NCBI GenBank assembly: GCA_018054915.1
Contig: JAGPIR010000014.1
Coordinates: 1 to 13,651 of the forward strand
Reading direction: 5' to 3'
From: Allobrachymonas sp.
GTDB lineage: Bacteria; Pseudomonadota; Gammaproteobacteria; Burkholderiales; Burkholderiaceae_C
DNA: 13,651 bases
Shown here: positions 1 through 7,308 of the stretch, one piece after another
How the letters are laid out: every line of letters begins with the position of its first letter
Position numbering within the stretch: the stretch's first letter is position 1
Notes under the pieces: model-generated
Database searches by the model: none
Seen by the model: the letters and a program-made list of their open reading frames with translations, nothing else
Told to the model about the DNA's origin: nothing
Translations under genes and position numbers: made by a program

Positions 1-452
1 GCGTGAATCTGCTGTTGCTGGTAGCCGTGCTGTCGATGTTGCAGGCCACCCTGACATTGCCCGGCATGGCAGCCATGGCGCTGGCGCTGGGCATGGCGAT
101 CGACTCCAACGTGCTCATCAATGAGCGCATCCGCGAGGAATTGCGTGCTGGCGCTTCGCCGCAGGCGGCCATTCAAGCGGGATATGGACATGCCTGGGCC
201 ACGATTCTGGATTCCAACGTCACCTCCCTGATTGCCGGTATTGCCCTGCTGGCCTTTGGCACCGGGGCGATTCGCGGTTTTGCCGTGGTGCATTGCCTCG
301 GCATCCTGACCTCCATGTTCTCTGCCGTGTTCTTCTCACGGGGGCTGGTCAACCTTTGGTATGGGCGACGCAAAATCAAGCGCCTTTCCATCGGTACGGT
401 CTGGCGTCCTGGAAACGACGGGCAATTGGCCGATCACGGCAACAAGGACTGA
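1..452 (+). CDS. secD: Protein translocase subunit SecD, C-terminal part (5' end outside window)
   Basis: This is the last ~149 residues of SecD, the inner-membrane partner of SecF that helps SecYEG preprotein export by coupling it to the proton gradient. The reading frame is open from the first bases, so the gene starts upstream of the window. The fragment carries the RND-type transmembrane region: the motif MAIDSNVLINERIREEL near residues 31-47 matches the conserved A-V-D-A-N-V segment of the family, whose Asp is the proposed proton-relay residue. GTGAIRGFA and the final TSMF...VNLWYG segments are also typical. The stop codon lies 4 bases before the secF start, so the two are surely cotranscribed. 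The short polar tail after the last membrane helix is normal. Identification is secure; only the N-terminal part is unseen. Confidence 0.96.
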   Translation, partial: VNLLLLVAVLSMLQATLTLPGMAAMALALGMAIDSNVLINERIREELRAGASPQAAIQAGYGHAWATILDSNVTSLIAGIALLAFGTGAIRGFAVVHCLGILTSMFSAVFFSRGLVNLWYGRRKIKRLSIGTVWRPGNDGQLADHGNKD

Positions 453-456
453 AGCC

Positions 457-1422
457 ATGGAATTTTTCCGTATCCGCAAGGTCATTCCATTCATGCGCTA
501 TGCGCGCATGCTCAATATCATTTCAGCCGTGACATTTGCGCTGGCTGTTCTCTTTCTGGTCACACGTGGTCTGCACCTGTCGGTTGAGTTCACCGGCGGC
601 ACACTCATGGAGGTAACCTATGCCCAGTCGGCGCCACTCGATACGGTGCGCGGTGCCATTGAACAAATGGGATACAAGGACGTGGTGGTGCAGAACTACG
701 GCTCGTCTCAGGAAGTGCTGATCCGCCTGCCGCTGCAGCAAGGGGTCACATCGGTGCAGCAAAGTTCCCAGGTGATGGATGCCCTCAAGGCCCAGGACGG
801 CTCGGTGTCGCTGCGCCGCGTCGAGTTTATCGGTCCGCAGGTGGGCAAGGAATTGCTGGGCAATGGAATCAAGGCGCTGGCCTTTGTGGTTATTGGCATC
901 ATCATTTATCTGGCGTTGCGTTTTGAATGGAAATACGCAGTTTCAGCCATCGTGGCCAATTTGCACGACATCATCATCATTCTGGGATTTTTTGCCTTTT
1001 TCCAGTGGGAGGTGTCGCTGTCGGTGCTCGCTGCCGTGCTGGCCGTACTGGGGTATTCGGTCAATGAATCGGTGGTGGTGTTTGATCGTGTTCGCGAGAA
1101 CTTCCGTCATTTCCGCAAGATGGGTACCGTTGATGTCATCAACCACGCCATCACCAGTACCACCAGCCGCACGATCATCACCCATGGCAGTACCCTGATG
1201 ATGGTCCTTTCCATGCAGCTGTTTGGTGGTGAAACCCTGCACTATTTTGCTGTGGCGTTGACCATTGGTATCCTGTTCGGAATTTACTCTTCGGTGTTTG
1301 TTGCCACGTCCATGGCGATGTGGCTGGGTATCAGGCGGGAAGACCTGATCAAGAAGGGGGGCGGCCCCGGCCGCCGCCTGGGCTCCAGCAAGGACGACCC
1401 AAACGCTGGGGCGGTGGTGTAA
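457..1422 (+). CDS. secF: Protein translocase subunit SecF
   Basis: A 321-residue membrane protein of the usual SecF length. SecF forms the SecDF complex that uses the proton motive force to pull exported proteins through SecYEG. The first transmembrane helix is at about residues 19-37, followed by the conserved FTGGT motif (45-49), the periplasmic domain, a VEFIGPQVGKEL block (122-133), and five further helices. The signature GYSVNESVVVFDRVREN spans about 199-215. The ATG at 457 is chosen because it lies 4 bases after the secD stop, is preceded by AAGGA, and begins the protein where SecF homologues begin; the frame is open further upstream but that would overlap secD extensively. The C-terminal tail is Gly/Arg/Lys rich and cytoplasmic. 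Confidence 0.97.
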   Translation: MEFFRIRKVIPFMRYARMLNIISAVTFALAVLFLVTRGLHLSVEFTGGTLMEVTYAQSAPLDTVRGAIEQMGYKDVVVQNYGSSQEVLIRLPLQQGVTSVQQSSQVMDALKAQDGSVSLRRVEFIGPQVGKELLGNGIKALAFVVIGIIIYLALRFEWKYAVSAIVANLHDIIIILGFFAFFQWEVSLSVLAAVLAVLGYSVNESVVVFDRVRENFRHFRKMGTVDVINHAITSTTSRTIITHGSTLMMVLSMQLFGGETLHYFAVALTIGILFGIYSSVFVATSMAMWLGIRREDLIKKGGGPGRRLGSSKDDPNAGAVV

Positions 1423-1502
1423 TCAAGGCGGATTGCTGGTGTTCATGACACCGGCAGGGTACACATCTGGCGCGCGCCGGCAACTTCGGACAAAGGTTGT
1501 TC

Positions 1503-2264
1503 ATGCAGTGGTTCGTTGTGACGATGGCGTCGCTGTCGGCAGGATTCGTGGATGCCATTGTGGGCGGTGGCGGGTTGATCCTTGTGCCCGCCCTATTTAG
1601 TACGTTTCCTGCTGCCGTGCCTGCCACCTTGTTGGGCACCAACAAGTCGGCTTCCGTCTGGGGCACGGGGTTTGCCACCTGGCAGTTCAACCGGCGTGTG
1701 CAGATGCGTTGGGCAGCCATGCTGCCGGCGGCGTTTTGCGGGCTGGCGGGATCGTTTACCGGTGCGTGGGCCGTCACGCAGGTGGCTCCAACTTATTTGC
1801 GGAAGGCTCTGCCTTTCGTACTGCTGGCCATTCTGCTCTATACGTTCGTGAAAAAAGACCTGGGACAGCACCATCAGCCGCGCTGGATCGGGCGGCAGGA
1901 AACCCTGGTAGCGTGTGCAATCGGAACGGGTATTGGTCTGTACGATGGTTTTTTTGGCCCCGGAACCGGCAGTTTTCTGGTGTTCTTGTTCGTGCGCGTA
2001 CTGGGGTACGATTTTCTCAATGCCTCAGCCGGGGCCAAGCTGGTTAACGTGTTCACGAACTTGGCGGCCATCATTCTGTTTGCCAGCAAGGGTCATGTCT
2101 GGTGGCAATTGGGCCTGATGATGGCCGTGGCCAACGTTGCGGGCAGCTGGATGGGCTCGCGGCTGGCGCTCAGACATGGTGCAGGATTTGTCCGCTGGGC
2201 GTTCATCATCGTAGTGGCCTTGTTGATCGCCAAAACGGGTCATGACGCTTTTGTGGCGCGTTGA
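1503..2264 (+). CDS. TSUP-family (TauE/SafE, YfcA-like) membrane transporter
   Basis: A 253-residue polytopic membrane protein of the TSUP family (formerly DUF81), whose characterised members export sulfite, sulfoacetate or related small organosulfur anions. The two internally repeated family motifs are visible: GFVDAIVGGGGLILVPAL at residues 14-31 and GLYDGFFGPGTGSFLVF at 145-161, with the LGTNKS block (44-49) in the first half and NASAGAKLVNVFTNLAA (173-189) in the second. This arrangement resembles E. coli YfcA. The ATG at 1503 is preferred over the in-frame TTG at 1497 because AAAGG (1492-1496) is well spaced from the ATG only. It follows secF by 80 bases and may be read from the same transcript. 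The substrate cannot be told from the sequence. Confidence 0.9.
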   Translation: MQWFVVTMASLSAGFVDAIVGGGGLILVPALFSTFPAAVPATLLGTNKSASVWGTGFATWQFNRRVQMRWAAMLPAAFCGLAGSFTGAWAVTQVAPTYLRKALPFVLLAILLYTFVKKDLGQHHQPRWIGRQETLVACAIGTGIGLYDGFFGPGTGSFLVFLFVRVLGYDFLNASAGAKLVNVFTNLAAIILFASKGHVWWQLGLMMAVANVAGSWMGSRLALRHGAGFVRWAFIIVVALLIAKTGHDAFVAR

Positions 2265-2307
2265 ATCGGTGCCATTCCTACGCCGTTATCGATGGTCAGT
2301 TTCTGTT

Positions 2308-2329
2308 TTGTGCGTCAGGCGTCGCACAA
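2308..2329. other. Short inverted repeat between convergent genes
   Basis: TTGTGCG (2308-2314) and CGCACAA (2323-2329) form a 7-bp perfect stem with an 8-base loop between the convergent TSUP and DUF4124 genes. A bidirectional transcription barrier is possible, but there is no T-run after the stem on either strand, so it is not a standard intrinsic terminator. Confidence 0.3.
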
Positions 2330-2332
2330 CCA

Positions 2333-2995
2333 TCATTCACCCTGCCCAGAGGACGGTGTAGCCGTACCCTCGTTTTTTTGTTTCCACAGGGTTTCCAGCA
2401 GGGCCAGTTCGGCATCGAAACGTTTGTGCAGGGTTAGAAGTTCCTGTCGCTGGGTGAAGATGTAGTTGTTGGCGGCTTTTTCGTTTTCGTTGATGGCCTG
2501 TTCCTGCAGACGCAGTTTTACCGGTAGATTTTCAGGCGTTTTTTTGTAGAACGCCAATTCCTCTTCTAATTTGGCCTGTTCGTTTCTGACGATTTCCAGA
2601 CGGGTATACCCTTCCCGGATTCGGGAAATGACAGATTCCGCTTCAAGTATGCGCGCAGCCATGTGGGCCGATGCATTGGGGTAGCGCTGCAACAAGGCGG
2701 CCATGCTCTTGGCTTTTGCCTTGGCTTGCAGGCGCTGTGCTTCTTCCTGCCTGTTGTGTGCGTCGATGGCGGCAGTTTCTGACGGAGTGTAGCTGGGCGG
2801 AACGATGCGTTTGACGGCTCCACTTCTGGAGAGCACACGCTGCTCACGGTCCAGGCAGGCAGAAATGGGGCGGTCGGATGTCAGGCGCTTGCCATGTGCG
2901 TCGACGCAGGAATAGATTTCGGCTGCGTGGGAGACAACAGGCAAGAGCGGCATGGTCAACAACAGGACTGCAATTGGGAAACAACGCGTTTTCAT
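2333..2995 (-). CDS. Secreted DUF4124-domain protein with coiled-coil tail
   Basis: A 220-residue protein of unknown function. It opens with a clear signal peptide (MKTRCFPIAVLLLTMPLLPV, predicted cleavage after SHA near residue 24), then a DUF4124 domain (EIYSCVDAHGKRLTSDRPI at about 26-44). That domain is common in proteobacterial periplasmic proteins and usually reads as 'Y-[KR]-W-x-D-x-x-G-x-x-x-[YF]-[ST]-D-x-P'. From about residue 75 onward it is rich in Ala, Glu, Lys and Gln with heptad-like spacing, which suggests long helices or a coiled coil. The start at 2995 is chosen because it places the signal peptide at the N-terminus; an in-frame ATG at 3052 would add 19 residues in front of it. 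Neither start has a strong Shine-Dalgarno at ideal spacing. The function is not inferable. Confidence 0.82.
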   Translation of the reverse strand: MKTRCFPIAVLLLTMPLLPVVSHAAEIYSCVDAHGKRLTSDRPISACLDREQRVLSRSGAVKRIVPPSYTPSETAAIDAHNRQEEAQRLQAKAKAKSMAALLQRYPNASAHMAARILEAESVISRIREGYTRLEIVRNEQAKLEEELAFYKKTPENLPVKLRLQEQAINENEKAANNYIFTQRQELLTLHKRFDAELALLETLWKQKNEGTATPSSGQGE

Positions 2996-3186
2996 GGTGT
3001 GTGCCAACAACTCTGGGAGGATATTCTCATTGAGTAGCAAAAACCGCGCCATATTGTTTAATTGGAGCCTCCATTTTCATTAGGGTGGCAAATTTTTAGC
3101 CAATGAGTGAACTATTCCACGCTGCAGAGCCTTGTGCCGAGCGGTAGACGTACTGCATGACGATAGCCACAGAGAGAATGCCTGAC

Positions 3187-3213
3187 AAAAAATCACCTGA
3201 TTTCAGCAATCAG
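3187..3213 (-). terminator. Probable intrinsic terminator of pyrE, overlapping its stop codon
   Basis: On the minus strand CTGATT pairs with AATCAG (plus coordinates 3208-3213 and 3197-3202) around a 5-base loop, followed after GTGA by six T residues (plus-strand A-run at 3187-3192). The 5' arm overlaps the pyrE stop codon (3210-3212). The stem is short and AT-rich, so strength is uncertain. Confidence 0.42.
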
Positions 3214-3911
3214 CTGACGCCATACTGCGCCCGATACGACAAAACCCGTTCATAACAGGCCGCCAGGTCTTGCTCCTGAGCGGCAGACGTTGACAGATAG
3301 CCGAGCAAATCATCCAGTGTGGCAATGGCGCATACCTGCAACCCCAATTGCTCACGTACGTATTGCACGGCGCTGTAGGGTACATCCTGGCCGTTTTCGG
3401 TGGCCTTTTCCTGCCGGTCCAGCGCAACAGCGACGGCTGCAGGGGTGGCATGGGCCGAACGAATCAGCGCAATGGATTCGCGCACGGCGGTGCCGGCCGA
3501 CATGACGTCATCGACAATCATCACGCGGCCTTGCAGGGGGGCTCCAACCAGGCTGCCGCCTTCGCCGTGATCCTTGGCTTCCTTGCGGTTGTAGGCGAAG
3601 GGCAAATTGATTCCCATCCGGGCCAGCTCGATGGCTACGGCGGCCACCAGCGGAATACCCTTGTAGGCTGGGCCGAACAGCATGTCGCAGGCGATGCCGC
3701 TGGTGATGATGCGTTGCGCATAGAACTGGGCGAGCCGCCCGAGCATGGCGCCGTCGTTGAACAATCCCGCGTTGAAGAAATAGGGTGATTGCCGGCCAGC
3801 TTTGGTGATGAAGTGGCCAAAGCGCAAAACGCCGCATTGCACGGAAAAGGCGACAAACTCACCGGCCAGTGGATCGCGGGAAGGCTGGGAATCGGAGGAG
3901 GAAGTCAGCAT
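3210..3911 (-). CDS. pyrE: Orotate phosphoribosyltransferase
   Basis: PyrE converts orotate and PRPP to orotidine 5'-phosphate in de novo pyrimidine synthesis. The 233-residue product shows the whole family set: FGPAYKGIPL (residues 79-88), the flexible catalytic loop YNRKEAKDHGEGG (107-119), and the PRPP-binding motif VMIVDDVMSAGTAV (130-143). The start ATG at 3911 has AAGGA five bases upstream on the minus strand. The first ~15 residues are Ser/Pro rich and not conserved, as is normal. It lies 83 bases downstream of comF in the same direction. A candidate promoter sits in that gap, so it can be transcribed with or without comF. Length and motifs are complete; nothing suggests loss of function. 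Confidence 0.97.
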   Translation of the reverse strand: MLTSSSDSQPSRDPLAGEFVAFSVQCGVLRFGHFITKAGRQSPYFFNAGLFNDGAMLGRLAQFYAQRIITSGIACDMLFGPAYKGIPLVAAVAIELARMGINLPFAYNRKEAKDHGEGGSLVGAPLQGRVMIVDDVMSAGTAVRESIALIRSAHATPAAVAVALDRQEKATENGQDVPYSAVQYVREQLGLQVCAIATLDDLLGYLSTSAAQEQDLAACYERVLSYRAQYGVS

Positions 3912-3943
3912 GGGATCCTTGAAAAAACCTGTGGATGGCTGGG

Positions 3944-3973
3944 ATTGTAGAGGTGGTGTTCATGATCGGGCAA
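3944..3973 (-). promoter_or_regulatory. Candidate sigma70 promoter of pyrE
   Basis: On the minus strand TTGCCC (plus 3968-3973, -35, 4 of 6 consensus bases) is separated by 18 bases from TACAAT (plus 3944-3949, -10, 5 of 6). The expected start lies a few bases before the pyrE ribosome-binding site, giving a short leader of about 25 bases. This is only sequence resemblance. Confidence 0.45.
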
Positions 3974-3994
3974 CCGGGCCGGGAAAACGTATAT

Positions 3995-4756
3995 TCAGGG
4001 CTTTTCGGTGCGGGCAAAAACCACCACGCGAAGCTGATGCACGCCCGCCGTTCGCAGTGTCTGCGCAGCCGCCTGCGCCGATGCGCCGCTCGTCATGACA
4101 TCATCAACCAGCACAACGCGTTTTCCATGAAGCTGGGATGATTGATTGGCGGCAACAGCAAATGCTTGACGTATGTTACGCAGGCGTTGTGCCAGTGAAA
4201 GCCGGCTTTGCGCCTGGGTGTTGCTAATGCGCAGCAGCCAGTCATGGCGCACAACAGCCTGATGACGATCCAGTTTTTCCTCTCTGTCTGTGCAGCGGCG
4301 CAAGGCCTGCGCAAGAAGCAGCGACTGGTTGTAGCCGCGTTCGGCCAACCGCAGCGGATGCAGGGGCATGGGAACCAGCACATCGCATGTACGTATGGCC
4401 TGTCGCACCAGCGGATCTCGCAGCATCACGCCGGCCAGCGCAGTGGCCCAGCCGGTTTGTGCGCCAAACTTGAATCCGTCCACGCACGCTTGCCATGGCC
4501 ATCCGTAAGACACGGCGGCGTGGCAGCCATCGATTCCGTCAAGGGGCAGCCGCAGGCAAGAGGCGCACCAATGTGGTGTACGGGCGCCCGCTCCAGTGAC
4601 AGAGTCGGGTGGCAGCAGCAAGGCGCACCCGGCGCAGCGCGCGTGCACCTGGATATGTGCTTGGCGACAGGTCTGGCAAATGCTCTGCGCGGGCCAAGCG
4701 TGGCAAATCATGCATTGGCTGGGCAGTTTCCACAAAGGTGAGGGCTGTTCGTGCAT
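3995..4756 (-). CDS. comF: ComF-family phosphoribosyltransferase-like protein
   Basis: A 253-residue ComF/GntX-type protein. Family members are linked to DNA uptake during natural transformation, though the biochemical role is poorly defined. Four CxxC pairs in the N-terminal third (C15/C18, C27/C30, C41/C44, C64/C67) look like two zinc-binding sites. The middle has VPMPLHPLRLAERGYNQSLLLA (128-149), a hallmark of the family, and the C-terminus has the PRPP-loop VVLVDDVMTSGAS (214-226). The start is uncertain: ATG 4756 puts the zinc region near the N-terminus, ATG 4777 would add seven residues, and the frame stays open to 5053 across the divergent methyltransferase gene. None has a strong Shine-Dalgarno. 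It is divergent from the methyltransferase at 4829 and upstream of pyrE. Confidence 0.92.
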   Translation of the reverse strand: MHEQPSPLWKLPSQCMICHAWPAQSICQTCRQAHIQVHARCAGCALLLPPDSVTGAGARTPHWCASCLRLPLDGIDGCHAAVSYGWPWQACVDGFKFGAQTGWATALAGVMLRDPLVRQAIRTCDVLVPMPLHPLRLAERGYNQSLLLAQALRRCTDREEKLDRHQAVVRHDWLLRISNTQAQSRLSLAQRLRNIRQAFAVAANQSSQLHGKRVVLVDDVMTSGASAQAAAQTLRTAGVHQLRVVVFARTEKP

Positions 4757-4801
4757 GGTTGATTCAGGCAGGTGCATGCAGGGCAATGCAGCATCGCCTA
4801 C

Positions 4802-4807
4802 TATACT
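4802..4807 (+). promoter_or_regulatory. Candidate -10 element of the methyltransferase gene
   Basis: TATACT (5 of 6 consensus bases) lies 21 bases upstream of the ATG at 4829. No good -35 is visible at 16-18 bases. The element lies in the ~70-base region between the divergent comF and methyltransferase starts. Confidence 0.3.
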
Positions 4808-4828
4808 GCCCACTTTTTCTGGATTGCC

Positions 4829-5638
4829 ATGCCCAGTTCCCCTGTTCCAGCGTTGTTTGATATCGATCCTGTTGCGGCCATGCGTTGGCAGCGGCAGCAG
4901 CCTCATGTCAGCCCCTGGTTGCACGAAGAGGTGGCGCAACGCATGCTGCAGCGGCTGGATGTCATCAGACTGCAACCGGAGCAATGGCTGCATTGGCAGC
5001 CGGAGCAGGGGGGGCTGAAGGCCCATGAGGCATTGCTGCATCGTTATTCGCAAGCCCGAGCCTGGCAGATGCCCGGTTCATCGCGCCCTGCGCCTTGCAG
5101 CATCGATATGCTCTGGGCCAACATGGTTCTGGACAAGGCGATAGACCCGCGGGACGTGCTCGCACAATGGCGCCGGTTGCTTTCACACGACGGATTTGTG
5201 ATGTTCTCCGTGCTGGGTCCGGGCAGCTTTCCAGAACTGCGCAGCCTTTACCAAGCCCGGGGGTGGGCGCCGCCTTGTCATGCTTTTACCGATATCCATG
5301 ATTGGGGCGACATGCTGCACCAAGCTGGGTTTTCCGACGTCGTCATGGATGCCGAATACCTGACGCTCACCTTTGCCACGCCCCAGCGCCTGTTGCAGGA
5401 GCTGCGTGAAATGGGGCACAACCTTTCGTCTGGGCGCAGTCGTATCACGCGGGCAAGAGGCTGGCTGCAGCAATGGTATGAAGCCGTACAAACGCTGGCC
5501 TTGCCGGACGGCCAATTGCCACTGACATTTGAAATCATCTATGGCCATGCCATGCAGGGTACGCAAGACCGCGACGAGGCCGGAGATGTCACGGTAGATC
5601 TATCGCAGATGCGGCGCATGTTGTTGGGAAAAGCGTAG
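4829..5638 (+). CDS. BioC-like methyltransferase-fold protein with degenerate SAM motif
   Basis: A 269-residue protein resembling the BioC-type class I methyltransferases found near comF in Betaproteobacteria. Recognisable parts are SIDMLWANMVLD (91-102, motif II area), DGFVMFSVLGPGSFPELR (121-138), FTDIHDWGDMLHQAGF (153-168), and EYLTLTFATPQRLLQELREMGHNL (176-199). The expected SAM-binding motif I (V-L-D-x-G-x-G-x-G) is absent: the region after LDVI (43-46) reads LQPEQWLHWQPEQGG instead. True BioC methylates malonyl-ACP at the start of biotin synthesis, but no other bio gene is nearby and the missing motif makes that activity doubtful. The start at 4829 is chosen because homologous sequence begins there; a weak GGA precedes it. 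The frame is intact and ends 131 bases before convergent bpt. Confidence 0.78.
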   Translation: MPSSPVPALFDIDPVAAMRWQRQQPHVSPWLHEEVAQRMLQRLDVIRLQPEQWLHWQPEQGGLKAHEALLHRYSQARAWQMPGSSRPAPCSIDMLWANMVLDKAIDPRDVLAQWRRLLSHDGFVMFSVLGPGSFPELRSLYQARGWAPPCHAFTDIHDWGDMLHQAGFSDVVMDAEYLTLTFATPQRLLQELREMGHNLSSGRSRITRARGWLQQWYEAVQTLALPDGQLPLTFEIIYGHAMQGTQDRDEAGDVTVDLSQMRRMLLGKA

Positions 5639-5769
5639 AACGTAACCAGTTTTGGGTTGTTTTGGGGCACTGTTCGGCCCCCTTCATGTGCCGTTTTTGA
5701 ACGGATGCCGGGCCGAGTGTCAGGCGTGCAATGACAAGGATGGCGCAGATGCCGCTGTGCGTGTGCGGC

Positions 5770-6537
5770 TTATTCGGCAGGGCTGCGCGGATGATGCAGA
5801 TTCGATGCTGTTAGCTGTTGCCAGTGTCCGTTGTGCAATACCTCGCATGGCTGAAAGCGGGTCTTGTAATGCATTTTTGTGTTCTCGGCGACCCAGTAAC
5901 CAAGATGAACATGAGGCAGTTTCCAGTGGCGTGCCTGTGTGATCTGCCACAGAATGGCATAGGTGCCAAACGATGCTCCGGGGTCATCGGCATAAAAAGT
6001 GTATACGGCGGAAAGAGCCTGGGGCAGGCGGTCGATGAGCGCCACCATCTTGAGCTCGCCCGACTGGCTGCGGAATTCCGCCAGCATCGAATCCACGCAG
6101 CTTGCGAGAATATGGTCCCGGTATTGCTGTGCATGGACACCGGACGTGCCGCCGTCTGCATGGCGTGTTTGCTGGTAGAGCTGGTAAAGCGCGAGGTGTT
6201 CAGGCTGGAGTTCCAGCGGCATCAGGCGAACCTGCAGTGCACTGTGCAATTTGATGGCCCGTCGTTGGCTGCGGTTGGGCGTGAACGCATTCACATCCAC
6301 ACGCAGGGGTTTGCAGGCTTGGCATGGGTCACAGCGTGGACGGTAAAGTGTTGCGCCGCTGCGGCGAAACCCCTTTTCAATCAATTGCCAATAGACCGGT
6401 GCGCTTACCCTTTCTGCTGGGCCTACTACTTGCTCACATGCCTGATATGCAGATCGATAGGCGCAGATATAGGGTGTGGTGGCGTACAGGTCCAGCCCCT
6501 CAGTCGACATGGCAGGTGAGCTGGCTAGATCGTTCAT
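5770..6537 (-). CDS. bpt: Aspartate/glutamate leucyltransferase (R-transferase-like, N-end rule)
   Basis: Bpt transfers leucine from Leu-tRNA onto proteins with N-terminal Asp or Glu, creating a degron read by ClpS and degraded by ClpAP. The 255-residue product has the family N-terminal part LDLYATTPYICAYR (15-28, with the conserved Cys at 25), then FRRSGATLYRPRCDPCQACKPLRV (57-80) with a C-x2-C-x2-C cluster (C69, C72, C75). Further on come NRSQRRA (88-94) and the C-terminal ATE domain with SAVYTFYADDPGASFGTYAILWQI and HLGYWV. The start is uncertain between ATG 6537 and ATG 6510 (nine residues shorter); neither has a clear Shine-Dalgarno. The ORF is open upstream to 6660 but that would run into the divergent ung. 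Aat, the other N-degron transferase, lies 1.3 kb away on the same strand. Confidence 0.94.
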   Translation of the reverse strand: MNDLASSPAMSTEGLDLYATTPYICAYRSAYQACEQVVGPAERVSAPVYWQLIEKGFRRSGATLYRPRCDPCQACKPLRVDVNAFTPNRSQRRAIKLHSALQVRLMPLELQPEHLALYQLYQQTRHADGGTSGVHAQQYRDHILASCVDSMLAEFRSQSGELKMVALIDRLPQALSAVYTFYADDPGASFGTYAILWQITQARHWKLPHVHLGYWVAENTKMHYKTRFQPCEVLHNGHWQQLTASNLHHPRSPAE

Positions 6538-6625
6538 TCGGAAATGGTAGCGCAGCCCCTGCACCGTGCGGGGTTTGCGGCACAATGCGACCAGCATATT
6601 CGCATTTTTATTTTGCGTTTCCATC

Positions 6626-7297
6626 ATGAACAGCACGCTTGTGACGTGGCATGAAGCCATCGGCGCAGAAAAACAGCAACCCTATTTCACGCAACTGCGG
6701 CAGCGCATCAGGCAGGCGCGGCAGTCGGGAGCGGCGATTTATCCGCCCCAGAACGAAGTGTTCAACGCCTTTGCCCTGACGGAGTTTGCTGCTGTCAAGG
6801 TGGTTATTTTGGGGCAGGATCCTTATCACGGACCCAACCAGGCGCATGGACTGGCGTTTTCAGTCAGACGGGGCGTGGACGTTCCGCCTTCGTTGCGCAA
6901 TATCTACCGGGAACTGGGCAACGACATTGCGGGATTCGTGACGCCTGACCACGGCTTTTTGCAACATTGGGCTGAGCAGGGCGTCTTGTTGCTCAATGCT
7001 GTGCTGACCGTGCAGGCCGGACAGGCCCACTCGCATGCCAATTGGGGCTGGGAGTACTTGACCGATCGGGTGGTGGAACAACTCAATACCCATCGTGATG
7101 GGTTGGTGTTCATGCTCTGGGGCAGCCATGCCCAGAAAAAAGGCGCCATGATCGACCGCCAACGCCACTTGGTATTGCAGGCGCCGCATCCTTCGCCGCT
7201 CTCGGCCAATCGGGGGTTTTTCGGTTGCCGCCATTTTTCCAAGGCCAATGCCTGGTTGCTGCAACACGGACAGACAGCCATTGATTGGCAACCGTAA
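6626..7297 (+). CDS. ung: Uracil-DNA glycosylase (family 1)
   Basis: Ung removes uracil from DNA as the first step of base excision repair. The 223-residue product has the complete set of family 1 motifs: the water-activating loop GQDPYH (residues 63-68, catalytic Asp65), FSVRRGVDVPPSL (78-90), GVLLLNAVLTV (119-129), and the Leu-insertion loop HPSPLSANRGFFG (188-200) with catalytic His188. The start at 6626 fits the usual N-terminus (TWHEAIG near residue 7); the frame is open back to 6566 but that would bring it closer to the bpt promoter region. No strong ribosome-binding site precedes it. It is the only plus-strand gene between bpt and aat, divergent from the first and convergent with the second (11 bases apart). 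Confidence 0.97.
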   Translation: MNSTLVTWHEAIGAEKQQPYFTQLRQRIRQARQSGAAIYPPQNEVFNAFALTEFAAVKVVILGQDPYHGPNQAHGLAFSVRRGVDVPPSLRNIYRELGNDIAGFVTPDHGFLQHWAEQGVLLLNAVLTVQAGQAHSHANWGWEYLTDRVVEQLNTHRDGLVFMLWGSHAQKKGAMIDRQRHLVLQAPHPSPLSANRGFFGCRHFSKANAWLLQHGQTAIDWQP

Positions 7298-7308
7298 ACC
7301 CAAACGCC

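Noticed and set aside
1469..1478. GGCGCGCGCC palindrome between secF and the TSUP gene
   Set aside because: An alternating GC run is self-complementary by composition; it has no loop or partner element.
3348..3788. Open frame of 146 codons on the plus strand opposite pyrE
   Set aside because: Shadow of the pyrE reading frame; no start signal and no domain.
4757..5053. 5' extension of the comF frame to ATG 5053
   Set aside because: It would add 99 residues overlapping the divergent methyltransferase gene and has no family similarity; the zinc region of ComF proteins is near the N-terminus.
5664..5681. GGGGC/GCCCC hairpin between the methyltransferase gene and bpt
   Set aside because: Only five base pairs and no T-run on either strand, so it is not a credible terminator.
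5818..6519. Open frame of 233 codons opposite bpt
   Set aside because: It lies wholly antisense to bpt, has no ribosome-binding site and no recognisable domain.
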